DNA of 64,000 nucleotides from contig JAVEQK010000001.1 in NCBI GenBank assembly GCA_034007705.1, positions 62,001 to 126,000 of the forward strand, given 5' to 3'. This DNA comes from UBA10518 sp022837185 (GTDB lineage Bacteria > Desulfobacterota > Desulfobulbia > Desulfobulbales > Desulfobulbaceae). How positions within the stretch are numbered: the first letter of the stretch is position 1; each line of letters begins with the position of its first letter. Positions 9,179 to 17,484 of the stretch are shown piece by piece. The notes beneath the pieces were generated by a model that worked only from the letters and a program-made list of their open reading frames with translations, was not told the DNA's origin and made no database searches. Both the position numbers and the translations under genes were made by a program.

Positions 9179-9979
9179 CTACTGGTGGCGCTGGGCTATT
9201 TTCTCGAACATCATTACCATGCCGACGGTAAGTTCAAAGATCGATTCGATGAGGAGATGGCGGTCCGCCGTGGAATCGAAAAAGATGTTGAGCTTCGAGG
9301 CCAGGTCGTCCTCGGGTTTCCAGTAGCAGATCAGGACCGGCACCTTGGGCAGGGGTCGGAGCACCACGGAAATGTCGGCCGAGAACATGTTCTTCTCCTC
9401 CACCCCGCTGAATATGGTCACCAGGTCGTCAAACAGCTCAGGGTTGCGGTCGGCAAGCCGTTGCAGCCTTTTTTCCCCCCGCTGCCCGAAGAGGGGGCTC
9501 ATGGCCGCTCCACCCTGCAATTCCCTGAACGGCACCCACCTGCCGGTGTTGTCGTCGCCCTTGCTGCACAGGACGTAACTGAGCAGGGGAATGGTCAGGC
9601 CGCAGTGGGTGTGGCATTCCGAGGTGACCCGGCCCCGGGGGTCAATGAAGAAGTCCTTGCCGAGGCAGGTCACGGCGAGTTTTTCCCCGGCCATCCTCGC
9701 CCCCAGTCTGGACGCGCCCGGAGCCAGTTCAATGGCGGCGGCCTGTTCCTGCAGCCCGGCCAGGTGCTCCTCCCGCATCATTGTATACGGCTCCCGGTCC
9801 GATTTGGGCCGTAAGGCCTGCGGCACTGCGTTTGCCGGCAGGTAGGGGCAATCTCCGGGTTTTCTGCTGCCGCTGACCACGGCCGCGGCAAAGGCCAGGC
9901 AGCTGGGAAGATAGCATTGGCCGCAGTTGGTCCGCGGCAGGAGTTTGTATATTTCCAGAGGGTTTTTTTCAGGTGCCAT
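9179..9979 (-). CDS. Fe-S domain plus DUF3786 protein
   Basis: The 266-residue protein begins with LLPRTNCGQCYLPSCLAFA and a later GDCPYL, the four-cysteine Fe-S motif (PF04060) shared with the corrinoid Fe-S protein of the acetyl-CoA pathway. The rest matches DUF3786 in pattern, with conserved EKLAVTCLGKDFFID, PLLSYVLC and ICYWKPEDD. Such proteins are common in sulfate reducers and acetogens and may relate to corrinoid or one-carbon chemistry, but no function is proven. It is convergent with the NrfD gene and no partner is adjacent. Confidence 0.75.
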   Translation of the reverse strand: MAPEKNPLEIYKLLPRTNCGQCYLPSCLAFAAAVVSGSRKPGDCPYLPANAVPQALRPKSDREPYTMMREEHLAGLQEQAAAIELAPGASRLGARMAGEKLAVTCLGKDFFIDPRGRVTSECHTHCGLTIPLLSYVLCSKGDDNTGRWVPFRELQGGAAMSPLFGQRGEKRLQRLADRNPELFDDLVTIFSGVEEKNMFSADISVVLRPLPKVPVLICYWKPEDDLASKLNIFFDSTADRHLLIESIFELTVGMVMMFEKIAQRHQ

Positions 9980-10046
9980 GCGCTTTGTTCGGGTCAGTTA
10001 GGACAACGTCCGTCGGGGCAGCTCTCCGCCCGGGAGCAAGTCCGGG

Positions 10047-11765
10047 TCAGGTGTCGTTGGATTTGGCCTGTTCCTCGTCCAGAATATCCTTCAGATCCAT
10101 GGCCCGGTCAAAATCACTGATCTGCTTCGGGGTCAGGAGCAGGTCCTTGAGGCTGAAAACCTGGAGCCGGCATGCCTGGGTAAAGAGGCGGTTGACCAGG
10201 AGCAGGGAGGCTATTTCCATGTCCTGAATTTTCTGCGCCGAGACCGCATCCATGGTATCCCGGATGAACTTCCTGTCCATTTCCTCAAGATGGACGAATG
10301 TGCGCAGCAGTTCCCGGTACTGCTCCTCGCTTTTTTCCAGTTTCTGGATGCGGTTCAGGTCATGGTAGATCTCCACCAGCCGCCGCCGGAAGAGTTTGTA
10401 CTGGGTGTTGAGATAGACATTTTCGGCGCCGTCGAAATCCTCGAAGTTGTGCCGGATCCCTTTGAAGTTCTTGATGGAATTCATAATGTTGCGTGAAGCG
10501 AAAATGATCCGCTCCAGTTCCTTGGCCTCCTGCTCCTCCAGTTTCTGGCTCTGCACCCGGGAATAGAAAGCAAAGATTTCTCCGTGGAGCAGCTTGATGT
10601 TTTCATAGAGGTCATCGAGGCTGAACCGTTTTTTCAGGTTCATTTCGAACGGCAGGTCGTGGTCAAAGACCAGTTTTTCGTCAATACGGAGTATCCGCAG
10701 GATGTAAAGCTGGCACTCCTCCAGCAGGTGATGGATTTCCTTTTTCAGGGCGGCGGTCGCGGCATCGGCCACTTCGTGCGGGGTCTTGTCGATATAGACG
10801 GTGAGGATGGCCTTGCGGTCAGGATAAAACCTGACGAGGGAGCGTGACAGCAGGCCGATGAAGGGGAAAAAGAGCAGGACGCCGAGCATGTTGAACAGGG
10901 TATGGAACAAGGCCAGCGCCATGACGCTGTTGGCGTGGATATCAATGAAAAATGTGACGATCCGGACCAGAGCGGTGAGACCGGCAAGGGCGGCGACGCC
11001 GGTCAGCAGGTTGAAAATGAGATGGCTCAGGGCGACGCGCTTTTTGATCGGCGTTCCTCCTATGGAGCCGAGCAGCACGGTGATGGTGGTTCCCACATTG
11101 GCACCGATGACCAGCGCCGCGCCGATGTCAAACGTGATCAGCCCCCCGTTGAGGGCGGTGAGGACAATGGCGATACTGGCGAAACTGGACTGCATGACGG
11201 CCGTCATGGTCGTCCCGACCAGGAGATAGACCCAGATGCCGTAGTCCGGCACCCGGCTCAGGTCAAATCCCTGGGCAAAGTTTTCGACGCTGACTTTCAT
11301 GAAGTCGAGGCCGAGAAACAGGAAGCCGAAACCGAGCAGCAGGCGGCACACCTGGAACAGCCTGGAAGTCGTTCCGAAGGCGACCATCAGGGCCCCGCCG
11401 ATGCCGATCAGGGGGAGGGCAAAGTTCTCTATATTGATTTTAAAGCCGAAGAATGCCATCATCCAGGCGGTGAAGGTGGATCCGATGTTGGAGCCCATGA
11501 TCACGCCGATGGCGTTTTCCATGGTCAGTATGCCGGCGCCGACAAAGGCCAGCACCATGAGGGATACGGCCGAACTGCTTTGCAGGATTGCGGTCACCAG
11601 CACACCGCTGCCTATGGATCGCGCCCTGCCCCCGGTATAGTGGGCGATCATCCGCCGAAACGCCCTGCCGGACAGCGATTTGACGGAATCCTCCAGCAGA
11701 TGCATGGCGAACAGGAAGATCCCGAGACCGGCCAGCAGTTTCCACACATCAAGATGTTCGATCAT
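10047..11765 (-). CDS. Na/Pi cotransporter family protein with C-terminal PhoU-like domain
   Basis: About 572 residues. The first ~330 residues are hydrophobic and contain the two inverted repeats of the Na/Pi-II family, with the signatures TAILQSSSAVSLMVLAF and TAVMQSSFASIAIVLTA (the QSS motifs bind substrate and sodium). From about residue 350 the protein is soluble and helical, like PhoU-type regulatory domains (LEECQLYILRILRID; LEEMDRKFIRDTMDAVS). It likely imports or exports phosphate. The ATG at 11765 fits the usual family start just before the first helix; an ATG at 11813 is also possible, and neither has an ideal ribosome binding site. Confidence 0.87.
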   Translation of the reverse strand: MIEHLDVWKLLAGLGIFLFAMHLLEDSVKSLSGRAFRRMIAHYTGGRARSIGSGVLVTAILQSSSAVSLMVLAFVGAGILTMENAIGVIMGSNIGSTFTAWMMAFFGFKINIENFALPLIGIGGALMVAFGTTSRLFQVCRLLLGFGFLFLGLDFMKVSVENFAQGFDLSRVPDYGIWVYLLVGTTMTAVMQSSFASIAIVLTALNGGLITFDIGAALVIGANVGTTITVLLGSIGGTPIKKRVALSHLIFNLLTGVAALAGLTALVRIVTFFIDIHANSVMALALFHTLFNMLGVLLFFPFIGLLSRSLVRFYPDRKAILTVYIDKTPHEVADAATAALKKEIHHLLEECQLYILRILRIDEKLVFDHDLPFEMNLKKRFSLDDLYENIKLLHGEIFAFYSRVQSQKLEEQEAKELERIIFASRNIMNSIKNFKGIRHNFEDFDGAENVYLNTQYKLFRRRLVEIYHDLNRIQKLEKSEEQYRELLRTFVHLEEMDRKFIRDTMDAVSAQKIQDMEIASLLLVNRLFTQACRLQVFSLKDLLLTPKQISDFDRAMDLKDILDEEQAKSNDT

Positions 11766-11949
11766 ATCTCCGCCGGGAGCAAAGGAATATCGGTTGTCCG
11801 GCGTGCATGCCATCGCTTCCCCCAGCGGCGCGGGCGGGAGGGAAATCGAGTGCAGGCCGGGGATTGAGCCAGGACGGAATATACCCCAACTTGCCGATCA
11901 TTGCATCCTGAGTTCCAGGAGTTCCGGGAACCTGGCCCGCGACGGGTCC

Positions 11950-12900
11950 TCAGACATGATTGCGCAGCATCAGTTCCAGGGGATGCGGATTAAGGTACAT
12001 CTGGTCCAGGAGGTACGGTGAAGGGTGCTTGCGCAGGTGATGATTGATGAGGGTCATGGGTACGATAAGCGGCACCAGTCCGGCGTGGTAGCGGTCGATT
12101 ATCTCTCTCAGTTCGACTTTCTCATCGGCGGTCAGCTGTTTCTTGAAATATCCCATGATATGCAGGAGCACGTTGGTGTTTTTCCTGATCGTCGCCAGCT
12201 TCCCCAGGGCCCGGGTCATGGCGTCCAGGTACATGTCATGGAGCGCGTCCGTGGGATGGTTCGCTCCCGAGGCTACCAGGGCGCCCAGTTCCTTGAGGGT
12301 TGCCGGGCAATGGGCCATCAGTTGATATTTGTGGCGGGCATGGAAACTGACCAGGCGGCCCCGGGATTTTTTCTCCCGGGTCAGTTCGTGCCAGCGCTGC
12401 ATGATGAAAATCCGTTCGATGAAGTTTTCCCGCAGGCCGGGATCATGCAGGCGGCCGTCATCTTCCGCCGGAATGTGCGGAAAGGCGGCGGTGAAGCCGG
12501 CGGCAAAAATACCGGTGCCGTTATGCCGGACCCCGCCGTCCCGGTGATAGATTTTGATTCTGTGCAGACCGGAACTGGGCGATTTGGCCTTGAAGATGAA
12601 ACCGCATAACGGCAGCCGGGCAAGTTCCCCCAGCCGGCCGGTCATCCAGGATTGCATGATGGCGGTGACGTCCGTTCCGGAATCCCTGGTCAGCAGCCGG
12701 ACGGCCCCGTCAGCTTCGACCAGGCGCATGGCCTCGCGCGGCACGCCCAGCCCGCATTCCACTTCGGGGCAGACCGGGACAAAATCGACATGGCGGCCGA
12801 GGGTGTCGCGCAGATACCTGTCCAGCTGGTGCCCCCCGTCGTAGCGGACGTTTTCACCGAGGAGGCATGTGCTGATCCCGACCAGGGGTTTGTGGTCCAT
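11950..12900 (-). CDS. DUF523 and DUF1722 (YbgA-like) two-domain protein
   Basis: The 316-residue protein has an N-terminal DUF523 domain (GISTCLLGENVRYDGGH, VPVCPEVECGLGVPRE, CGFIFKAKSPSSG) with conserved cysteines, and a C-terminal DUF1722/YbgA domain starting near residue 170 (LVSFHARHKYQLMAHCP; HIMGYFKKQLTADEK). The two domains are often fused; recent work on the DUF523 domain links it to tRNA thiouridine turnover in some bacteria, but I treat that as unproven here. It sits seven bases upstream of the gamma-glutamylcyclotransferase-like gene on the same strand only in the reverse order: that gene ends just before this one starts. Confidence 0.87.
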   Translation of the reverse strand: MDHKPLVGISTCLLGENVRYDGGHQLDRYLRDTLGRHVDFVPVCPEVECGLGVPREAMRLVEADGAVRLLTRDSGTDVTAIMQSWMTGRLGELARLPLCGFIFKAKSPSSGLHRIKIYHRDGGVRHNGTGIFAAGFTAAFPHIPAEDDGRLHDPGLRENFIERIFIMQRWHELTREKKSRGRLVSFHARHKYQLMAHCPATLKELGALVASGANHPTDALHDMYLDAMTRALGKLATIRKNTNVLLHIMGYFKKQLTADEKVELREIIDRYHAGLVPLIVPMTLINHHLRKHPSPYLLDQMYLNPHPLELMLRNHV

Positions 12901-12906
12901 GGGCTG

Positions 12907-13344
12907 TTACCTTTTGCGCGGATTGTTTTTTCGGGATGTGAGAAGCCGGGGGACGAGCCCCGCGACACGCCTGTGCCCCCGCAAAAGAAATTCGTCCAGG
13001 TCCCATTCCAGGGGTTCCAGGCAGTGATTGAATTCCGGCCGGACCACATAGACAAAGGCCCGGTCAAAGCCGCCCTCGCCGAGTTCGATCTCCACGGCCA
13101 GCCGCCGGAATATGGCTCCTTCGAAACGGTCGAGACGAATCCAGGCCGTTGCCGGTATGTCCGGGTAGAACAGGCCCTTGACCATGCTTCCCGGGGCGGG
13201 AATGATGCCCGGGAAGAACTCGCCCCGGACCCGCAGGCGCCGGTAGCCTTTTAGGATGCAGGGGGCCCCGGTCCGGCGGCAGCCGGAGGCGGCGAGGAAA
13301 ATGTCCTCGGACAGCAGGATGCCGTAAACGAAAAGATTGTCCAT
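12907..13344 (-). CDS. AIG2/gamma-glutamylcyclotransferase-like protein
   Basis: A 145-residue protein starting MDNLFVYGILLS, the nucleotide-independent equivalent of the YGSL loop of gamma-glutamylcyclotransferases, with GYRRLRVRGEFFPGIIP and the ARLDRFEG-like segment IRLDRFEG holding the expected catalytic glutamate. Family members release 5-oxoproline from gamma-glutamyl amines or peptides. GGAGG precedes the ATG at 13344; a longer frame to 13404 lacks this. It ends six bases ahead of the DUF523/DUF1722 gene, so the two are likely co-transcribed. Confidence 0.78.
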   Translation of the reverse strand: MDNLFVYGILLSEDIFLAASGCRRTGAPCILKGYRRLRVRGEFFPGIIPAPGSMVKGLFYPDIPATAWIRLDRFEGAIFRRLAVEIELGEGGFDRAFVYVVRPEFNHCLEPLEWDLDEFLLRGHRRVAGLVPRLLTSRKNNPRKR

Positions 13345-13357
13345 ACTCCCTCCTTCC

Positions 13358-14302
13358 TCAGAAACGCCCGGCAAAAGCGGCCCCGAGAAAAACGGCCGGG
13401 TCAAAGTCCTCTTCCGCCATCAGCCTGCCGTCCCGGTCTTCCAGGCGCAGTTCGCCGCCCGCTTCCACGCCGCCGAAAATGTCGGCCCGGACTTGAGGAC
13501 TGATTTCGCACGTTGCCCCGATAAAGAGGGGGAACGATGTCTTCTCCCCGATCCCGCCGGGAACGGGGCCGCGGTCGTCCAGGCGGAACCGCTGCTGTCC
13601 GTACCCGCCGCCGAACAGGAGATGCCATCGCGCCGCCGCCTTCCAGTCCAGGGTGAGGCCTGGTCCCTGTATGGCGGCGGACCCCTCTCCGGCTGCAAGG
13701 GTCAGCCGTTCGGTCACCTTCCATTTGATCAGCAGAAAGGGAAAGAGGGACGCACTGTCCTCCAGCCGGCTGGTGATGCCCAGCCCGGGACCGGCAGTCA
13801 GCCGGTCGCTGAATCGATAGGCCGCCGCGGCGAAGAGGCCGCCGGTCAGGGCGTCCTCCCTGCTTGCACCGCTTTCCGCGCTCCAGCGCAGGGAGGGCAG
13901 GACAAACAGAGTCCAGTCGTTCTCCATGCCCCAGCGGACGGGGACGGTGAGCCATACGGTGTGGATGTCTTCCCATGGCGTCTGGCCGGGGATGAGTGAT
14001 CCGGCGGCAAAATCATACTGCTCGAAACCGTAGCCTGCCGTCAGGGCAATGCTGCGGCGGGAACCGGGCGCATACTCCGCTCCGCCCTGGATGACAAAGC
14101 GGCTGACGTTGAAATCACCCCGCTCTTCCAGGCCGGCCTCGAAATGATGGAGAGAGCCGCCCCGCAGGGAGAATGACCAGGGTGACCCGGGGGTCGGCCC
14201 AGCGTTCTGACCCGGCGCCGCCGCGCCGGCCGTCATCGGCAGGATAAGTTGAAGAAACAGGAACAGGTGCAGCAGGAGAGAGGGAAAAGATCGACCGGTC
14301 AT
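13358..14302 (-). CDS. Outer-membrane beta-barrel protein, DUF6268-like
   Basis: The 314-residue product has a signal peptide (SFPSLLLHLFLFLQLILPM ending AGAAA) and then alternating hydrophobic beta strands with many aromatic girdle residues, ending in phenylalanine (FAGRF), the usual C-terminal signal for BAM-assembled barrels. Segments such as ALTAGYGFEQYDFAAG and VWLTVPVRWGMENDW are typical of porin-like or autotransporter-like barrels; the nearest family label I can offer is DUF6268. The start at 14302 lies 5 bases after the stop of the thioesterase gene. Cargo unknown. Confidence 0.65.
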   Translation of the reverse strand: MTGRSFPSLLLHLFLFLQLILPMTAGAAAPGQNAGPTPGSPWSFSLRGGSLHHFEAGLEERGDFNVSRFVIQGGAEYAPGSRRSIALTAGYGFEQYDFAAGSLIPGQTPWEDIHTVWLTVPVRWGMENDWTLFVLPSLRWSAESGASREDALTGGLFAAAAYRFSDRLTAGPGLGITSRLEDSASLFPFLLIKWKVTERLTLAAGEGSAAIQGPGLTLDWKAAARWHLLFGGGYGQQRFRLDDRGPVPGGIGEKTSFPLFIGATCEISPQVRADIFGGVEAGGELRLEDRDGRLMAEEDFDPAVFLGAAFAGRF

Positions 14303-14306
14303 GGGA

Positions 14307-14660
14307 TTACGTTCCAAGGGGAATCTTTTTGCCCTGCTGATCAACCCGCACCAGGGTCACTTTGGTCGAGAAGATGAAGTTGCTGTCCTCGAGGTTGTTG
14401 CTCCTGTACACGTGGACGAGATACTGCACGGAGGTGGTTCCCGTCGATGTTTTCTCCACGATGAATTTCAGAATGGTCCCCTGCCGGACACTTTTTCTGA
14501 ATTCCACCCTGTCCATGCCGATGGTGACGAAATTACAGCCCGGATACTCCATGGTGGCCGCTATGAAGGCGTATTCATCCACCCATTTGAGCAGGTGGCC
14601 GCCAAAAAGAAAACCGTAGTGATTCAGGTGTTCGGGGAGGACCAGTTTATGGTTTTCCAT
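14307..14660 (-). CDS. YciA-like acyl-CoA thioesterase (hotdog fold)
   Basis: A 117-residue single hotdog domain. The motif HLNHYGFLFGGHLLKWVDE contains the conserved GG and catalytic acidic residue of the 4HBT-II/YciA group, and the later segment VEFRKSVRQGTILKFIVE matches the core helix-to-strand turn. It should hydrolyse acyl-CoA esters; chain length preference cannot be read from sequence. It is between the intradiol dioxygenase gene (upstream) and the barrel gene (downstream), all closely spaced on the minus strand. Confidence 0.85.
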   Translation of the reverse strand: MENHKLVLPEHLNHYGFLFGGHLLKWVDEYAFIAATMEYPGCNFVTIGMDRVEFRKSVRQGTILKFIVEKTSTGTTSVQYLVHVYRSNNLEDSNFIFSTKVTLVRVDQQGKKIPLGT

Positions 14661-14675
14661 GCGCGTCCCGGCTTT

Positions 14676-15281
14676 TCAGAGAACAATGTCGAAAACCGCC
14701 TTGAACTCTCCGGGCTGAACGGACTGCAGATCGACGGTCAGCAGTTCGTCGGTCCGGAAACGGGCGGTTTCTCCGGCCTGGGGATGGTTACGGAAATAGA
14801 TCTGGCTGGTCAGGCGGACGGTGTTGCCAACAAAGACCTTGAAATGGATATGCGGGGGGCGGGGAAGGTATCCGCCCGGAACAAGGGTAAGGAAGGAGTA
14901 CGATCCGTCCTCCCCGGTCGTCGCCTTGCCCTGGTACTGGAAGTTCGGATCCCGGGGCCCGGGGCTTCCGTCCCGTTCATCGTTGTACCGGCCGTGCGGG
15001 TCGGTCTGCCATATCTCGACGACGGCACCGGCCACCGGCTCGCCGTCCAGGGTCCGGACCCTTCCGGTCAGATGGAGAATATTGCCGGCCGCCGGCTGCG
15101 GCCGCCCGGCGACATTGACCAGGTCGTTGTCTTCATCATGCTGCCGGACGACGGGATAAAAAGGTCCTTCCTGGTCGGGCGGCGTTCTGGTCAGTGCGGG
15201 TCCCGCCTGGAGCGGCTCGGCCGCCGGGCTGGAAAAACAGGTCCACACAAGCAGGGTCAGGACGAACAGGACTGTGCGCAT
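14676..15281 (-). CDS. Exported intradiol ring-cleavage dioxygenase-like protein
   Basis: The 201-residue protein has a signal peptide (MRTVLFVLTLLVWTCFSSPA) and then the intradiol dioxygenase beta-sandwich: LTGRVRTLDGEPVAGAVVEIWQTD, DPHGRYND and GGYLPRPPHIHFKV. The two tyrosines (GRY, GGY) and two histidines (HIH) that bind non-haem Fe(III) in protocatechuate 3,4-dioxygenase are all present. Secreted relatives act on aromatic compounds, but a periplasmic O2-using enzyme is unexpected in a presumed anaerobe. GGAGGAAG sits ahead of the ATG at 15281. It is followed by the thioesterase gene after 15 bases. Confidence 0.85.
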   Translation of the reverse strand: MRTVLFVLTLLVWTCFSSPAAEPLQAGPALTRTPPDQEGPFYPVVRQHDEDNDLVNVAGRPQPAAGNILHLTGRVRTLDGEPVAGAVVEIWQTDPHGRYNDERDGSPGPRDPNFQYQGKATTGEDGSYSFLTLVPGGYLPRPPHIHFKVFVGNTVRLTSQIYFRNHPQAGETARFRTDELLTVDLQSVQPGEFKAVFDIVL

Positions 15282-15301
15282 TATAGTTCTTCCTCCAGGA
15301 A

Positions 15302-15895
15302 TCATGGCATGCCGACGGGAAGCAGGTAGAGCGGCACCTGATCCCCCGGCAGGTGCAGGGTTTTGGCGACCATGTCGTCATGAAAGGCCCCAATGGGGAC
15401 GGTTCCCAGGCCGAGGGCGGTTGCCTGCAGGCAGATGTTCTGGGCGGCATGGCCGGCATCCAGGTGGACATACTGCCGGCCGCGGCGGCCGTATTTGCCG
15501 GTTGTCCGTTCGAAAACGGCGGCAATCGCCAGGGTGGCGGCACCGAAGTTGACGGCGCTCTGGCCGAGGGCGCTCTCGGTCAGGACGGGCCGGACATCGC
15601 CCTGGCGGATCAGGACAAGTGCATGGTCCCGGGGGCGGTAGTGATAGACGCCGGCGGAGAGATCCTCCACCAGGCCGGCCGCCGCGTACATCTCCAGCGG
15701 ATACAGGGCCCCGGCCGATGGGGCGGTCCGGTACCCCGAGGGCGAGGTGATGCCCTGGGCCGCCCACAGGAGCTGCGAAACCTGCCGCAGCGCAATGGGT
15801 TTGCGGCTGAAATGCCTGATCGATCTGCGGCGGGCAAGGCACTGTTCCAATGACAGACGGCCGTCGCGCTGCGGCTCGGGCAGAACGATTTTCAT
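15302..15895 (-). CDS. SagB/ThcOx-type nitroreductase-family oxidoreductase
   Basis: The 197-residue flavoprotein carries RRSIRHFSRKPIALRQVSQLLWA and PSAGALYPLEMYAA, the conserved start of SagB-type dehydrogenases, and HLDAGHAAQNICLQATALGLG near the C-terminus. SagB enzymes oxidise azolines in peptide toxins, but most stand-alone homologues in bacteria have unknown substrates; no precursor peptide or YcaO gene is nearby. AAGGAG lies three bases ahead of the ATG. It is the first of a compact four-gene run (this gene, dioxygenase, thioesterase, barrel). Confidence 0.85.
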   Translation of the reverse strand: MKIVLPEPQRDGRLSLEQCLARRRSIRHFSRKPIALRQVSQLLWAAQGITSPSGYRTAPSAGALYPLEMYAAAGLVEDLSAGVYHYRPRDHALVLIRQGDVRPVLTESALGQSAVNFGAATLAIAAVFERTTGKYGRRGRQYVHLDAGHAAQNICLQATALGLGTVPIGAFHDDMVAKTLHLPGDQVPLYLLPVGMP

Positions 15896-15943
15896 TTTCT
15901 CCTTGCCTGTGTCGGGGGAAGCAATATTTTTTTCCCGTTCAGG

Positions 15944-16663
15944 TTAATCCACCAGGTAATACTCGACGGTGGAAACAACCCGCACCCGCTTGATATGAGG
16001 GTTGTTCCGGTCCCGCGGTTCGATGGTAAACTGGCCCTGGGACGCTTTCTTGATCTTGCCCAGGCTGCTCCGGGAGTCCCTGGCGAATTTTTCCGCCACT
16101 TCCCTGGCCTTGGTGGTGGCCTCTTCGATCATCAGGGGTTTGACCTCATTGAGGCCGGTGAAAATGTACTCGGTGGCGTTCTGGTAATCGTCGCCGGTGA
16201 AAACAATTTCCTGTTTTCCCAGTTCGGCCAGTTCATTGATTGTCTCCCGCACCCGGTCAACGTTGTCGGAGTAAACGGTCACGGTGCGGACGGCGGAGTA
16301 ACGGAATTCCGGTCTGGCGGCCGGGCCGTACTGCTGGGCCGATTTGTCGGTGATGGCCGGGGGGGAGACGGTTATTTCAGTATCCGGCACGCCGTGGTCC
16401 CTGAGAAACAGGCGGATCATTTCGGTGGACGCGGCAAGGCGGTCGTACAGCGGGGCCAGTTCGTTGTCGGCCTCGGTGAACCGGATGGGCCAGATGACGA
16501 TGTCGGCGGGATATTCCCGCTCGGCCAGCCCTTTGACGGAAACGGTGCGTTCATATTCCTTGAACCGGATCAGGCTGCCGCCGAGAAATTGACCGAGAGC
16601 CGCCAGGCCCAGGAAAATGAAGACTCCAAGTATTATCGCCCAGGTATGGTTCCTGTTGTCCAT
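15944..16663 (-). CDS. SIMPL (DUF541) domain protein with N-terminal anchor
   Basis: A 239-residue protein. Residues ~6-27 form a membrane anchor (TWAIILGVFIFLGLAALGQF), followed by a SIMPL domain: TVSVKGLAEREYPADIVIW at the start and the C-terminal block ATTKAREVAEKFARDSRSSLG with KIKKASQGQF. SIMPL proteins are periplasmic or surface proteins of poorly defined role, some linked to oxidative stress. The ATG at 16663 is preferred to the TTG at 16681. The 225 bases upstream to the next gene show no clear feature. Confidence 0.85.
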   Translation of the reverse strand: MDNRNHTWAIILGVFIFLGLAALGQFLGGSLIRFKEYERTVSVKGLAEREYPADIVIWPIRFTEADNELAPLYDRLAASTEMIRLFLRDHGVPDTEITVSPPAITDKSAQQYGPAARPEFRYSAVRTVTVYSDNVDRVRETINELAELGKQEIVFTGDDYQNATEYIFTGLNEVKPLMIEEATTKAREVAEKFARDSRSSLGKIKKASQGQFTIEPRDRNNPHIKRVRVVSTVEYYLVD

Positions 16664-16906
16664 GGATGCGGCATCCTGCAAAAGTTCCGTTCACAATGTC
16701 CTGTCTGTTATTATAGCATTGCCGGAGGATTTTTTTGCAAATTTTTATCGAAAAAGAGGGGCGCGGGATAACGGCGCCCGTGCATCGCCGCGGTCCCGTT
16801 TCGCCAACGGTGGTGCGGGCCGGCACCGACGGGTCGCAACCTGCCGGGGGCTCGGTTCCGGTGATCGGCCTGTCTGCCGGTCGGCCGGAGGCTGGGCGGG
16901 GATGGG

Positions 16907-17257
16907 TCAGGAATAGGACGCATCCTCTTTTTTGAGCTTGTCCATGCAGTAGATGACAGTGGCGAGGCAGGCCACGGGAATGATGGGGGCGACAATCGAA
17001 ATGGCGATGTTCTGCTGGAGAAACGCGGCGCTGACAAAGGCAAAGATGATCGAGAGGAGCACCAGCAGGGCAATGGTGAACAGGGCTATGATATCGTAAT
17101 AAAAGTTTGGCCTGAAAGCGATGATCAGGAGGATGACGGCCGGACCGATGAAGGTGTTGAAAAAAGAGATGTCGGAGTAGATGCCGAAGGCGAAGATAAA
17201 GACACAGAACGCGGCCTGCACCAGCAGGGCGTACAGTCTCAATAATTTGAATTGCAT
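16907..17257 (-). CDS. Small membrane protein of unknown function
   Basis: A 116-residue protein with four predicted hydrophobic helices (LLRLYALLVQAAFCVFIFAF; FIGPAVILLIIAFRP; IIALFTIALLVLLSIIFAF; IAISIVAPIIPVACLATVIY) and a charged tail KLKKEDASYS. I do not recognise a family. The ATG at 17257 is chosen over a GTG four codons earlier; neither has a strong ribosome binding site. It stands alone between the cyclopropane synthase gene and the SIMPL gene, with ~210-225 bases of non-coding DNA on each side. Confidence 0.65.
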   Translation of the reverse strand: MQFKLLRLYALLVQAAFCVFIFAFGIYSDISFFNTFIGPAVILLIIAFRPNFYYDIIALFTIALLVLLSIIFAFVSAAFLQQNIAISIVAPIIPVACLATVIYCMDKLKKEDASYS

Positions 17258-17484
17258 GGTCAGGTCCACCGTGGTTGTTGTCTGTTTGCGGTCCGGCGGC
17301 AGGAGGCAGGCGCGCTCACTCCCCCCTTTCCGGACGGCAAGGGGAATTAATTCGCAACTATATATATTTCCTCATTTGCGCTCCGGGTGCCATAGTTTTT
17401 TGGAGTGGTGGTTTTTTTCCCGGCCGGAAACGGGGGTTCCCCGTCGGGGTATCGCTGACAAAGATGCGGCCACCGGCGCGGCGG

